A DNA stretch of 64,000 nt from Pachysolen tannophilus NRRL Y-2460 (Eukaryota > Ascomycota > Pichiomycetes > Alaninales > Pachysolenaceae). Within the stretch, counting starts at the first letter, position 1. The number at the start of each line of letters is the position of its first letter. The notes under the pieces are model-generated. The model was not told the origin of the DNA, ran no database searches, and worked only from the letters and a program-made list of their open reading frames with translations. A program made the position numbers and the translations under genes. Of this stretch, positions 1 through 9,970 are shown piece by piece. The DNA lies in contig KV454014.1 of the NCBI GenBank assembly GCA_001661245.1, positions 1-64,000 of the forward strand. The letters run 5' to 3'.

Positions 1-388
1 ACACCACTCACACCACTCACACCACTCACACCACTCACACCACTCACACCACTCACACCACTCACACCACTCACACCACTCACACCACTCACACCACTCA
101 CACCACTCACACCACTCACACCACTCACACCACTCACACCACTCACACCACTCACACCACTCACACCACTCACACCACTCACACCACTCACACCACTCAC
201 ACCACTCACACCACTCACACCACTCACACCACTCACACCACTCACACCACTCTCACCACTCACACCACTCTCACCACTCACACCACTCTCACCACTCACA
301 CCACTCTCACACCTCTCACACCACTCTCACACCTCTCACACCTCTCACACCTCTCACACCTCTCACACCTCTCACACCTCTCACACCT
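1..388. repeat. Telomeric repeat tract (left chromosome end)
   Basis: About 28 identical 9-bp units ACACCACTC run from base 1 to about 252. Units starting with A and with T (TCACCACTC) then alternate to about 306. The innermost part, to 388, is built mainly of a different 9-bp unit, TCACACCTC. The C-rich strand reads inward, so the G-rich strand (GAGTGGTGT) runs out to the end, as expected of a left telomere. The uniform outer part and divergent inner part fit telomerase-maintained ends with older inner units. The tract starts at the first base, so its full length is unknown. Confidence 0.93.
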
Positions 389-2507
389 GATTTTTGTTTT
401 TTGAATTTTGAATTTTGAATTGTGATTTGTGAATTCTGAGTTCCCCTCTACTGTTAACGAGTAAATGATGAAAACTAATACCCTGACTTATTCTTTTACT
501 TTCAAAATTAAGGATTAGTAAAAAGAATACTCAGTCTTAGAATTACCAAGCACATTTGCAGACTTAGATGTATAGATTATGCATCATCATTTGCCTTATG
601 TACATATTTCTATTCCATCTAATCAAAAGAGGAAATTAAATTCTTCATCAAAAAATGAAAAACAGTGCAAGTTGTTAATATAAGTAAAATTTAATCCCAT
701 GAACATTTCCACCCTTTTTTGATTTCAGGTGTTCTTTAACGATAATGACCAGAATTCAATTTTTTTGTCTACAAAATGTTGAAGATAGAATCAAAAGTGA
801 AAACTGAATAAAATTGCATCATGTATAAACTTATAGCCATATTAATCTTATCAAAATTGTTATAATAACAAAATAGTAGGTTAGCTATTAATGAAAAATA
901 TGACAAAAATCTTTCTATCGTTTTACGAAATAGTAGTTTCAATTTTTTGTCCCTATATAATGAAGCAGTTTTATGTGCCGTGTTGCGTGTCAGACGAATA
1001 AATTGTAAATTTTTTCAAAGCCAAAATCCCGTTGATCAAAGTACTTTAAGTAGTTAATAAGGTTTTTATTAGTTATTTAAAGAATTTTTTGTTAGCCGTC
1101 ACAAGTTTAATAGTTCTACAACGATTAGTGAGAACAATTTTTCACTAATGTCTTGTATTGTCAACTGATATCAAACATTTTTAAAACAATATAATTGAAG
1201 ATTCTGGGAGTACACTTCTAAATTTTTAAAGATCATTTGATTACAAAATTATTTTCTTACAAAGAAAAATTAATATTAGTTTAGATTTTTCATTATTAAC
1301 CTATATAAATGTATTGAATCAATCTGTATCTTATTCAATTTAGAATTACTTCTCAATTTTTTTTGGATTGCTAGAGGTTTCTATTTTTTTCAGTTCGAAA
1401 CATTTGTCTTTAGTACCACAAATAGTACATATTCATGCAGCATACAAGTTTTATCTCCAATTTTCCAAATTACAAGATTATGACTTCTAACTATTGAAAA
1501 GATTGGTAGGAAATTCTCTGTCCAATCATGGTATTAATAATTACATCCGATATTCTGTATAATATAAGACATCTTTTTTCGGTCCGAGCCCTACGTTATT
1601 TAAATATCTGCCATCTCCTTCAGCTGCATACCACATATTGACCTGCAGTATCTACACAGCAGAACCGCATATCTCGTTATTTCAATTCTTCTAGATCGTG
1701 GAGCTCCCATTACTTAGAGCTTTGGTTTTCATCTTCATTACTATTAATCTCTGCTTATATCTTGTATCACAGTTTTACTTTGATGAATTTATTAATGTTC
1801 GTCGTCACATTTGAATTTTTTCAATAAAATAAAGTTATTTCCGAGGTACGTCTTTCTTTATTCCGAATGTTAAAAACTATAAAATTTATTATTCATAAAC
1901 TTTTCTTTTGCAATTCGATAAATAAATAAAACTATTTTAACTACAACGTAGTTTAATTGAGAGCAATATAGATCAATACCTCGTCACCTTCAAAAGTCTT
2001 GTACCTGTTTTTAACAAGAGCAAAGTAATTCTTGTACAAAGAATTCTTTATTAAGCCGCAGAGGTAAGCTCTGTACGTCGTGCATTAACTTTTGAGAGAC
2101 TACGCAGGGTTTTAGCAATTTGCTGAGCTCTAGTTGAAGACTAATAAGCCATCAGTTCTGCATTAACCAATGCTCCGTTTAGATGATTTAGATTAGATCT
2201 TTTTGATAACTTTGGTTCGAAGTATCACTTCAAAGCTGATTATCATCTTTGATTCTTTACATTTTTTTTCCAAAGTTTGGAAACTTCATAGAATACCTGG
2301 ACGGATGAATCCGGTCTTATGCTTTTCATTCTTTTTTTTAGTTAAGTTGCACAACATGCACGGCACTTTATGTATAATAGAATCATAAATATATATATAT
2401 ATTTTGGAGCCGATTTTTTTTCTTTGGAAGTAATTTTGGTTCAACATATCTCAGAATATTGCTATTATATTTTGAAAAAGTATTCTCTTTGTTTTTTTTT
2501 AATCAAG
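389..2507. other. Gene-free subtelomeric region
   Basis: About 2.1 kb of AT-rich DNA with no convincing reading frame and no recognisable relic of a gene or transposon. It starts with three TTTTGAA-like units (390-420). Possible regulatory sites for the downstream transporter are ATTGG at 1502 facing CCAAT at 1522, and CCAAT at 2167; CCAAT is the HAP-complex core, and a HAP complex controls iron genes in several yeasts. A TA-rich stretch (2387-2403) lies about 110 bp before the transporter start. Confidence 0.6.
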
Positions 2508-4433
2508 ATGTCTCTTCAACTTGAACCTGATATCACAAGAAAGTCGGATAAGTTGCATGAACCTGAAGCTGGTACTATGCTGGACAATAAAAAAAGTGAC
2601 GAAGTTTTTTCCTCGTCTCATGCTACTGAAAACAATTCAATTGAAAATGAAGAAGAGGTAGAAATTATTGAGACTAAGTCTGTTACTTTAAGAAAAACAG
2701 AAATTATGGCTGCTCAGTATGATACTATATATCATAAAATACTGATTTTATTCTCTGCTTTCTTGGTAGGTTATGGTTATGGTTTGGACAGTCAGGTCCG
2801 TTCTGTTTTCACTTCTTATGCTACTTCTTCTTATAGTACACATTCTTTGATGTCCACTGTTAATGTTATTGATGCTGTGGTTGCTGCAGCTTCTCAACCA
2901 CTGTATGCAAGATTAAGTGATGTCTTTGGAAGATTGCAATTATTTATTGTTTCTATTCTCTTTTACTCTATTGGAACCATTATTCAAAGTCAATCATATG
3001 ACGTTCAAAGGTATGCAGGTGGTTCTGTCTTGTATGAAATTGGTTACACAGGTGTTATCTTAATTTTATTACTTATTTTATCTGATTTTTCTTCTTTAAA
3101 ATGGAGATTATTTTTCACTTTTGTTCCTTCTTTCCCATTCATCATAAATACCTGGATTAGTGGTAATGTTACTGAATCTGTTGGAGGAAGTGACTGGAGT
3201 TGGGGTATTGGTATGTGGGCTTTTATATTTCCATTAAGTTGTGTTCCATTGATATGTTGTATGTTACATATGAGGTGGTTGGCAGGTAAGACTGATGAAT
3301 GGAAACAACTAATGGAAGAAAATCGTATTAAAACTGAAAAGTTTTCTACTGCCTCCAGTGCTTTTTATAAATTCATGGTAGACTTATTTTGGAAACTCGA
3401 TATTATTGGTTTATTTTTATTGATCGTTTCTTTGGGTTGCCTTTTGGTTCCATTAACTTTAGCTGGTGGTGTCAAAGAAAAATGGAAACACGGAAATATC
3501 ATTGGTCCAATTGTTTTAGGTGGAGTTTTAATACCAGTGTTTGTTTTCTATGAGTTCAAATTTGCTAGATTTCCAATTGCACCATTTAAACTTGTTAAAG
3601 ATCGTGGTGTTTGGTCACCTATAGTTATGTCATTCTTATACGACTTCATCTTCTATGTTGCTTGTGACTATTTATATACTGTCATGATCATTGCAGTAGA
3701 CGAATCAGTTAAGTCTGCAACAAGAATTAATACTTTATCATCGTTTGTTGGTGTTGTTGCATCTCCCTTTTTTGGCTTGTTTATCGTCAAATTTAAAAGA
3801 TTAAAAGGATTTATGATGTTTGGTTGTTCCTTGTGGTTGGTTGCATGTGGTTTGTTGATGAAGTATAGAAGCGGTGAAACTTCTCATTCAGGTATTATAG
3901 GTGCCCTTTGTGTCTGGGGTTTAGGTACATGTTTCTTTTCCTACCCAATAACTGTTTCATTGCAATCCGTTACAACGCATGAAAATATGGCTAATGTTAC
4001 TTCATTATCTTATATGACTTATAGAATTGGTGCTGCTGTTGGTTATGCTATTTCTGGTGCAATATGGACTCAAACTTTGTACAATAAAATATTAAAATAT
4101 ATGGGTGATCCTACATTAGCTGCTACTGCTTATGGTTCTCCTTATGAATTTATTGTTTCATATCCTTGGGGAACTACAGAGAGAACTGCTTTAGTTAAAG
4201 CTTACAGAGATGTCCAGAAATTGGAAACCTTAGTTGCACTTGTATTTTGCGTACCATTGTTATTTTGTACATTTTTCTTGAGAGATACAAGATTGACGGA
4301 CGAACAAGCTCAAAGGAAATTTCATCGTGGTGAATTGGTTTATACAGAAGATAAAGATGTTATTGGTGATTGGTTTGATCGTCTTCAAAAAAAGATACAA
4401 AGAAAAAAAACGTATAGTCTAGATATTGACTAA
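2508..4433 (+). CDS. SIT1: Siderophore-iron transporter, MFS superfamily (ARN/SIT1 type)
   Basis: A 641-residue membrane protein likely to import ferric siderophores by proton symport at the plasma membrane or endosomes. An acidic cytosolic N-terminus of about 70 residues is followed by roughly 14 hydrophobic segments. The family-type stretch LVGYGYGLDSQVR lies in the first segment, and YARLSDVFGR matches the MFS loop 2-3 signature. The C-terminal tail is basic and cytosolic. I chose the ATG at 2508 because the in-frame ATG at 2370 would add a hydrophobic AT-rich leader unlike the family's hydrophilic N-terminus. It is the outermost gene of the chromosome arm, a common position for such transporters. 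Family assignment is firm from the sequence; the substrate is inferred. Confidence 0.8.
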   Translation: MSLQLEPDITRKSDKLHEPEAGTMLDNKKSDEVFSSSHATENNSIENEEEVEIIETKSVTLRKTEIMAAQYDTIYHKILILFSAFLVGYGYGLDSQVRSVFTSYATSSYSTHSLMSTVNVIDAVVAAASQPLYARLSDVFGRLQLFIVSILFYSIGTIIQSQSYDVQRYAGGSVLYEIGYTGVILILLLILSDFSSLKWRLFFTFVPSFPFIINTWISGNVTESVGGSDWSWGIGMWAFIFPLSCVPLICCMLHMRWLAGKTDEWKQLMEENRIKTEKFSTASSAFYKFMVDLFWKLDIIGLFLLIVSLGCLLVPLTLAGGVKEKWKHGNIIGPIVLGGVLIPVFVFYEFKFARFPIAPFKLVKDRGVWSPIVMSFLYDFIFYVACDYLYTVMIIAVDESVKSATRINTLSSFVGVVASPFFGLFIVKFKRLKGFMMFGCSLWLVACGLLMKYRSGETSHSGIIGALCVWGLGTCFFSYPITVSLQSVTTHENMANVTSLSYMTYRIGAAVGYAISGAIWTQTLYNKILKYMGDPTLAATAYGSPYEFIVSYPWGTTERTALVKAYRDVQKLETLVALVFCVPLLFCTFFLRDTRLTDEQAQRKFHRGELVYTEDKDVIGDWFDRLQKKIQRKKTYSLDID

Positions 4434-4912
4434 TCTAATGAAAACTTATTCTTCCAGAGTTCATTTTTAACACTATGTACCATATTTTATTCTTTTTTTT
4501 TTTTCGATATCGGTTTAATCATCATTTATGAGCGTTAAATTAATTTGATATTATGGAGCCCAAATGAACATCACAAAAAATAAAATTAAAAAAAAAAAGA
4601 CATTTACAATGTAAGTTTTTAAGTTAAAGTTTCAAGACAAATTGAAGCTTGCTATCAATATTCGGAATTCTTGTTTAAAATATCATATATCATATCATTT
4701 TGATTCTGCCAATGAGCGAAGTCCAAATATTTACAGGAGCCCAATCTATAGTAACGAATTATCGAACGATGAAGTATACTATCTTGTTTTTTTACCAAAA
4801 TCTTTTAGAACCCATTTTTATTAAACCTTAATCTATATATCTCTCTATCAAACACATAAACTAGATGGAATCTTTAGGAGAGAACTTCCAAATAACCATA
4901 AATCAAACATAC
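4434..4912. other. Intergenic region holding the left inversion breakpoint
   Basis: This holds the 3' flank of the transporter gene. On the minus strand, leftward from 4912, it holds the 5' portion of intron 3 of the split zinc-cluster gene, which begins GTATGT. The left breakpoint of that inversion should lie here, but its exact base cannot be fixed. A 16-bp stretch at 4816-4831 matches 5941-5956 at 15 of 16 positions, in the same orientation. Short frames in this interval are not convincing genes. Confidence 0.5.
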
Positions 4913-5628
4913 AAGTTCCCACCTGGAATGATCAAGGTACGGTATTCATTATTACTAGAATCAGAAAAGGCTCTGCGTTTACTTAAAACAGATACATCTA
5001 ACATAATGGCAAAAAAAAAAAGAGAATATAAAGATAACAAATTATTAGTATCCATTCTGTGTTTTATGAAAAATCTTACTTTACTTACAATATTCAAATA
5101 AGTGATTTTCTATATTTGTATTCGTACGGAAATTTATGAATGAAACTTCACTGTTGTTATAAAGGTTTTTAAAATTGATCTGTGAAAAGCTTTTAGCAAG
5201 TAAAGATTTATTCTCATCTTGGTCTATATTATGAACATCACTGGTTATGAAATAATTAATACCATTGGTGAAAGCAGAACTTAATGAAATATCGTTGAAA
5301 TTAAAATTTATAAAATGAAAGTTTTCACTAGTGATTTTTTGAAGAATAGCACCTGAATCTTTTGCCATTTCTAAATGATGTTGATTAGCATCATACCAAG
5401 TCAATATCTTTTCATAACTGCATTGAAGTCCCAATCTAGCACAAGCCTGACATTTAGGTTTCCCTTCTATTTTCACCGTATTAGTTAGCTTTCAAAAACT
5501 GTACTTTAAATCATTTCGAAGAAATACAAACTTACCATCACATTTTTTTTCCTCTTCTTACAAATTAAACACCCAGATCTTTTCCTAACACACTTTCTCT
5601 TGAAGCTATTCTGTTTTTGTATAGCCAT
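4913..5628 (-). pseudogene. Zinc-cluster transcription factor, 5' part (exons 1-3), separated from its 3' part by an inversion
   Basis: Three minus-strand exons are visible: 5536-5628, 5089-5466 and 4913-4997. The introns are 69 and 91 nt, with GTAAGT donors, a CTAACTAAT or TACTAAT branch region, a pyrimidine tract in the second, and AG acceptors. Exons 1 and 2 together encode a Zn2Cys6 cluster: CLICKKRK, then KPKCQACARLGLQC. Exon 3 ends in a conserved segment containing NNEYRTLIIP, the start of a fungal-specific regulatory domain. The next donor, GTATGT at 4912-4907, leads to no further exon on this strand. The missing remainder is at 5967-7065 on the plus strand. The A-run near the end of exon 1 is 8 long; 9 would keep the Cys-Asp-Glu pattern in frame, so there is a one-base shift or a sequencing error. 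Target genes are unknown. Confidence 0.75.
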
Positions 5629-5966
5629 TATATCTTAAGAAATAGTTGTTCCATTCCTATTATGCAATTGAAAGATAAGATAAGAAAAGTAGTAAAGAAA
5701 ATTTGAAAGTAGTGAGTAAATAGTGAGTAAATAGTGTGTTTACTAAGAGAGCTAAACAGTTTATATAATAGTGATGAGTATACCAGTTTAACTATAAGAT
5801 TTGCACAAGGTCAGTATTCTAAGATTCTAGACTGAAAAGTAAATAAGTATCGGAAGATTTCTTTTAATGCGATCATATTTACTGGACTTTCATACCCTCA
5901 AAGTAGCAATTATGACTAAAAATTAGAAGCAGCAATCTTCTTTTAATAAACCTTAAACATCAGCAG
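5629..5966. other. Former promoter region and right inversion breakpoint
   Basis: The part next to 5629 is upstream of exon 1 on the minus strand and so is presumably the original promoter of the zinc-cluster gene. The part next to 5966 ends in CAGCAG and looks like the 3' end of intron 3 in front of exon 4 on the plus strand. The junction between the two is the right breakpoint of the proposed inversion; it cannot be placed to the base by eye. Confidence 0.5.
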
Positions 5967-7065
5967 AACCTTAAAAAAAAATTGCTATATATCACCTGCT
6001 TTGTTTCATTCGGTAATCGCATTGGCAGCAAATGATATGGTTAGAAAGCAGCCACAACATTCAAAGTATTATTCATCGTTATCAACAAAGTATAAGAATG
6101 AGGCCATCACCATATTACACAACATTTTAGATAATGAACCGCATTTTTTATCTAGTGATTCTTCAGATTTACTAAATGAAATAATCGTGACTATATTGAT
6201 GTTATGTTCTTTAGAAATAAGTGATAAGGGAAATAAGAATTGGCTTAATCATTTGAGAGAAGGTGGTCTTATATTTGGTTCATTATCATATTCAAAAATT
6301 TTGAATTCTGGGATGTTATTATTTTCTTATCGGTATTTTACATTGCGTTATATATTATTATTAACAACTTTAAACCACGATGAATTACAAAAATTTTTAG
6401 AAGCATCACCTTGGCCCATAATATCCAATTTTTTTGATAATGATAAAGTTGATTACATGTTAGGCTGTTCCCCTAGTCTTTTAAAAATTATTTACAAGAT
6501 TACAGTTTTAAATTATAACAGGTTTTCTATGACTGAGAATGAATTTCGCCAGGAATATGCACATTTAGAAGATGAATTGACAAATTTAAATCAACAGTTG
6601 AATAATAATGATAAAAATAGTTTGGAATTAAAACTATGTGCTCAAGCCTATTATGAATCTACCAAAATTTATTTACGTTACTCATTGTTCATCTTTTCAG
6701 GAATGGAATTGGCACCATCCGATTTCGAAAAACTAATGAACACTGTTCTTTCAGTTTTAAACAGGTTAATCTCAGAAGTAAAACATTTAAGTTTATTCCC
6801 AACATGGACAATATTCATTGCAGCTTCTTGCTCCTCAAATCTTTTAAATGATGCCGTAAGATTCTCCATATTGAACAATTTTGAAGAATTAGAAAAAGTA
6901 TGGCCTCAAGCATCTAATTCTCAAATTAGAGTTGCAATAGAAACAATTTGGAAAACTTATGACTTGAATTTCGATCTTATTAACCATTACTCTTCATGTG
7001 AAGCTGGTCTTATTGACTGGAGAGATATCTTAAGTATTACAGGTTTTAAACTAGCATTAACTTGA
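5967..7065 (+). pseudogene. Zinc-cluster transcription factor, 3' part (exon 4), fungal-specific TF domain
   Basis: An open frame of 366 codons that lacks a plausible own start: it is open upstream only to 5950, and its first in-frame ATG is 13 codons into a conserved helix. The sequence PALFHSVIALAAND is the typical continuation of the fungal-specific transcription factor domain that begins in exon 3 on the opposite strand. An acceptor at 5965-5966 (or 5962-5963) joins in the correct phase with the exon 3 donor. The four exons would give about 551 residues, a usual length for this family. The frame from exon 3 to the stop is intact, so the inversion may be young. Without its DNA-binding half it should not work as a regulator. 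Confidence 0.7.
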
Positions 7066-7254
7066 ACTATAAACAATTTACTAGTTTGCTCTGGCCCTTG
7101 GCTAGAACCATCTTCTAGACTCATCATCAACAGAGTACTTTTCCCCCAATAAATAGTTGTTGCATTTTTTTGCAGAATAGAAATATCTTTTTTTCTCCCT
7201 TTTTTCAATTATAACCGTGAGTTGTCCAATTTTTCTTTGATTTTATATTTTATT

Positions 7255-7255
<1 letters not shown>

Positions 7256-7286
<31 letters not shown>

Positions 7287-7293
7287 TATATAT
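7256..7293. repeat. TA dinucleotide tract
   Basis: An almost pure alternating TA run 60-100 bp upstream of the LYC1-like start codon. It may serve as the TATA region of that gene. Similar runs occur at 21122-21147, 31645-31674, 54571-54609, 54767-54822 and 60816-60843, all intergenic. Confidence 0.8.
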
Positions 7294-7356
7294 GAATAAT
7301 CTTGTGTGGTGAATTTGAATTAGAGTGAGTGGTTTGGTTGTAGATTATTTTGAATA

Positions 7357-8553
7357 ATGACTTGTCTGGAGTATGTATTGGAGAGAACTACTGATGCTAG
7401 AGTGTATCTGTGGTGTCATTTACAAAATTCATGTTCTTGGAAGTCGAATTTAACTTCTGAGCAATACGTTAAAAGGGAATCTGTTTTATCCTTGACGAAA
7501 ATTTGTAATGCCCAAAGAAATGAGAATGAATTAAAAGGTATTCATTATTGGGTTCTTAGGGATATGGGAATTGTTAAAAATGAAGGTGTTAAAAATGATG
7601 ATGAGGTTTACGATTTGACATATAATATTGTTGCTTCATCAGAGACTCTTTTCAGGGAATCATGGGTATTTCAATTTAAAGATGGAATAGTTGATAGGAA
7701 ACAAGTTTTATCACCTTGTATTGGTGGGGTCTATACACTTCCATCACAAAGAGGTAAAGGTGTTGCTTCTATTATGATTACAAAATTAAATGAAAAATTA
7801 TCTGAGATGATGGATAAAGATAGATTTATAACTTTATACTCAGAAATTGGTAATTATTATGAAAAATTTGGTTATAAAAATTTTGAAGTTGGTTTATGTC
7901 ATATTCCAATTCTTGATGAAGATTTAAATATCAATATCAATATTGATGAAAATTTTTCATTTAATTTTTTAAAAAATGGAGAATTTAAACAAATTATTGA
8001 ATTTTATAAAAAAAAATTTTTAAAACAAATTGAATCATTAGTCTTATTAGATAAAAATAGGACCAAGATTAGTTTAATTCCATCAATTGAAGTTATTGAA
8101 TGGCATCATGAAAGATCAATTTTCATCTCAAAGACCCTCTATGATGTAAAACCAGGTCATTTTGGAGTTCAAATATGTGATAATCAACAAAATTTGAAAG
8201 GATTTATAATTTGGACTCATGATTATAAAGAAAAATCATTAGTATTACTCATTATTTATGGTGAAAATTTAAATATTTTAACTGATTTAATAAAGCTTAC
8301 AATTCTTGAAGCTAAAAAGATAAATTTTGAAAAAATTATTTGTTGGGAATCTGATTTATTCAATTATAAATTAAATATAAATGGTATTGATAAAGATGAA
8401 ACCTCAAAATTTACAAAAATCATTGAAACTGATTTACATGGAAAATTACATTTAAAAAATGGCTCAATAAGTGCTGCTTTAAAATTCCATAATAATGTTA
8501 ATGATAATGGAAATTTAGATTGGGAAGGAAACGGCAAATGGGCCTGGTTTTAA
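7357..8553 (+). CDS. LYC1: LYC1-like lysine N-acetyltransferase (GNAT fold)
   Basis: 398 residues. The N-terminal half carries a GNAT acetyl-CoA site: GGVYTLPSQRGKGVAS fits the Q/RxxGxG/A motif A that grips the pyrophosphate of acetyl-CoA. The C-terminal half, ending near KWAWF, resembles the C-terminal domain of fungal Lyc1 proteins. In Yarrowia, Lyc1 acetylates free lysine at the epsilon nitrogen as the first step of lysine catabolism; that role is inferred here. The C-terminal half is very Asn/Lys/Ile-rich, in line with local base composition. The ATG at 7357 is the first in frame and lies close behind a TA tract. Other GNAT substrates cannot be excluded. Confidence 0.7.
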   Translation: MTCLEYVLERTTDARVYLWCHLQNSCSWKSNLTSEQYVKRESVLSLTKICNAQRNENELKGIHYWVLRDMGIVKNEGVKNDDEVYDLTYNIVASSETLFRESWVFQFKDGIVDRKQVLSPCIGGVYTLPSQRGKGVASIMITKLNEKLSEMMDKDRFITLYSEIGNYYEKFGYKNFEVGLCHIPILDEDLNININIDENFSFNFLKNGEFKQIIEFYKKKFLKQIESLVLLDKNRTKISLIPSIEVIEWHHERSIFISKTLYDVKPGHFGVQICDNQQNLKGFIIWTHDYKEKSLVLLIIYGENLNILTDLIKLTILEAKKINFEKIICWESDLFNYKLNINGIDKDETSKFTKIIETDLHGKLHLKNGSISAALKFHNNVNDNGNLDWEGNGKWAWF

Positions 8554-8727
8554 TTAATTTATAATATTTAAATAATTAGAAAATGTATTAGAAATTATAG
8601 AAACCAAAAAAGAAAAATTTATTTATTTATTTAATATATATATATTTTATTTTTTATTAATTATTCTTCTTCTTTTAATAATAATAATATAATAAGTTTA
8701 TCTATAGGATTATATGATATAGTAGAT

Positions 8728-9741
8728 ATGGTTATCAAAGGTCGAGGGCCGTTAAGGATCAAGGAGAAAAATCACCCAAATAGACCATCACCTACAAGTC
8801 ATATTGATAAAATAGCATCTTTAAAATCACAACCACTTAAAGATGATGCATTAAATTTATTACACGAATTAGCTAAATTGGTGGCACCAATAATGACGAA
8901 GCATAATTTTAAAGTAAAATTACTTTGTGAGATGTTCCCCAAGAGTGCTAATTTATTAGGTTTAAATATTAATAGAGGAGCAAAGATAATGATAAGGTTA
9001 CGCCATTCACATAATAAATTTCAATTTATTGCAAAATCAGAATTAATTGGTACTTTTCTTCATGAATTAACTCATAATATCTATGGATTACATAATGCCC
9101 AGTTTTATTCATTTTTGGATAAATTGAAAACAGAATTTGAAGATATGATGTGTAAATATGGATTTGATATTAATGGTATGGTAACTTTTGATGATATGTT
9201 TGGAAATAATACGAGACTTAATAATAAAATTTCTAACATTACAGGGAATTCTAAAAGTAATAATAATTTTTTCAAAGAAGTTCATAGACTTGGATCTGGA
9301 GATAATTCTAATTCGATATCCACCATCAGGGGGAAATCAATGAGAGAGTTGATTGCAGATGCTACTGATAGGCGGTTAAAGGATAATAAAACTTGTCATG
9401 AAGCCACATTTTCAGATGGTTTAAATGATAATAAATTTATGGAAGATTTGCAAAAAAAAGGAGAAATACCCAGAGATCAAGATTTAGATATAATCGTGAT
9501 TGAAGATGAAGATGAAGACAAACAAAGAGATAATGAAACTAATAATCGGAACAGCAACGGCAACAAAAACAGGAAAAGGAAAATGGAACCACCTCAAGAT
9601 GATGAAGTGATAATTTTGGATTCAAGCAATGATACAACAATTAATACTAATTTGAATAAAAGCCAAAATACAAACACAAAACGGAAACACACCAAAAAGA
9701 AACTGGAAGTAGATGAAATAGTTCTTATAGATCTAACCTAG
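8728..9741 (+). CDS. WSS1: DNA-protein crosslink metalloprotease Wss1
   Basis: 337 residues. The N-terminal WLM domain contains HELTHNIYGLH, a complete HExxHxxxxxH zinc-binding active site (about residues 112-122). The C-terminal tail is hydrophilic and carries three hydrophobic patches next to acidic or Ser residues that look like SUMO-interacting motifs: IIVIED, VIILDS and IVLIDL. In yeast Wss1 cleaves proteins trapped on DNA, such as topoisomerase 1, and is recruited through SUMO and Cdc48. A short basic run (KNRKRK) in the tail may be a nuclear signal. It is somewhat longer than the S. cerevisiae protein, mainly in the low-complexity linker. Confidence 0.88.
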   Translation: MVIKGRGPLRIKEKNHPNRPSPTSHIDKIASLKSQPLKDDALNLLHELAKLVAPIMTKHNFKVKLLCEMFPKSANLLGLNINRGAKIMIRLRHSHNKFQFIAKSELIGTFLHELTHNIYGLHNAQFYSFLDKLKTEFEDMMCKYGFDINGMVTFDDMFGNNTRLNNKISNITGNSKSNNNFFKEVHRLGSGDNSNSISTIRGKSMRELIADATDRRLKDNKTCHEATFSDGLNDNKFMEDLQKKGEIPRDQDLDIIVIEDEDEDKQRDNETNNRNSNGNKNRKRKMEPPQDDEVIILDSSNDTTINTNLNKSQNTNTKRKHTKKKLEVDEIVLIDLT

Positions 9742-9970
9742 TCTAGATAGAATATAGAGATACTAATGACAACTTTTTTTTTTTTTTTTTTGGTTACGTA
9801 GATAAATCTTTCTGAAATCGCAGCGATCTCTTAATCTCTTTTAATTTCTTGATTTTTTTAATTTTCTATTTTTTCATTTATTTTTATTTTAAATGAAAAA
9901 TAATAGAAAGGTACCAGAAGTTGATAACCTATACGTTAGATACTTTAATCATTTTTGAGGTATTGTTCCA

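Noticed and set aside
389-2507. Retrotransposon or LTR remains in the subtelomere
   Set aside because: No terminal repeats, primer-binding site or coding similarity could be seen on either strand.
4865-5101. A 78-codon plus-strand frame near the split regulator
   Set aside because: It overlaps exons and introns of the zinc-cluster gene on the other strand, has no recognisable motif and is Lys/Leu-rich by composition.
4816-5956. The 16-bp near-match at 4816 and 5941 as inversion-causing repeat
   Set aside because: The two copies are in direct, not inverted, orientation, so they cannot explain an inversion by simple recombination; AT-rich composition makes chance likely.
4907-5966. Trans-splicing of the two halves of the split regulator
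   Set aside because: Intact half-introns make it conceivable, but nothing in the sequence supports it and ADE2 shows the same kind of break without any intron; inversion is simpler.
5967-7065. Exon 4 of the zinc-cluster gene as an independent gene
   Set aside because: There is no ATG before conserved domain sequence, and the missing start of the domain is found in phase on the opposite strand.
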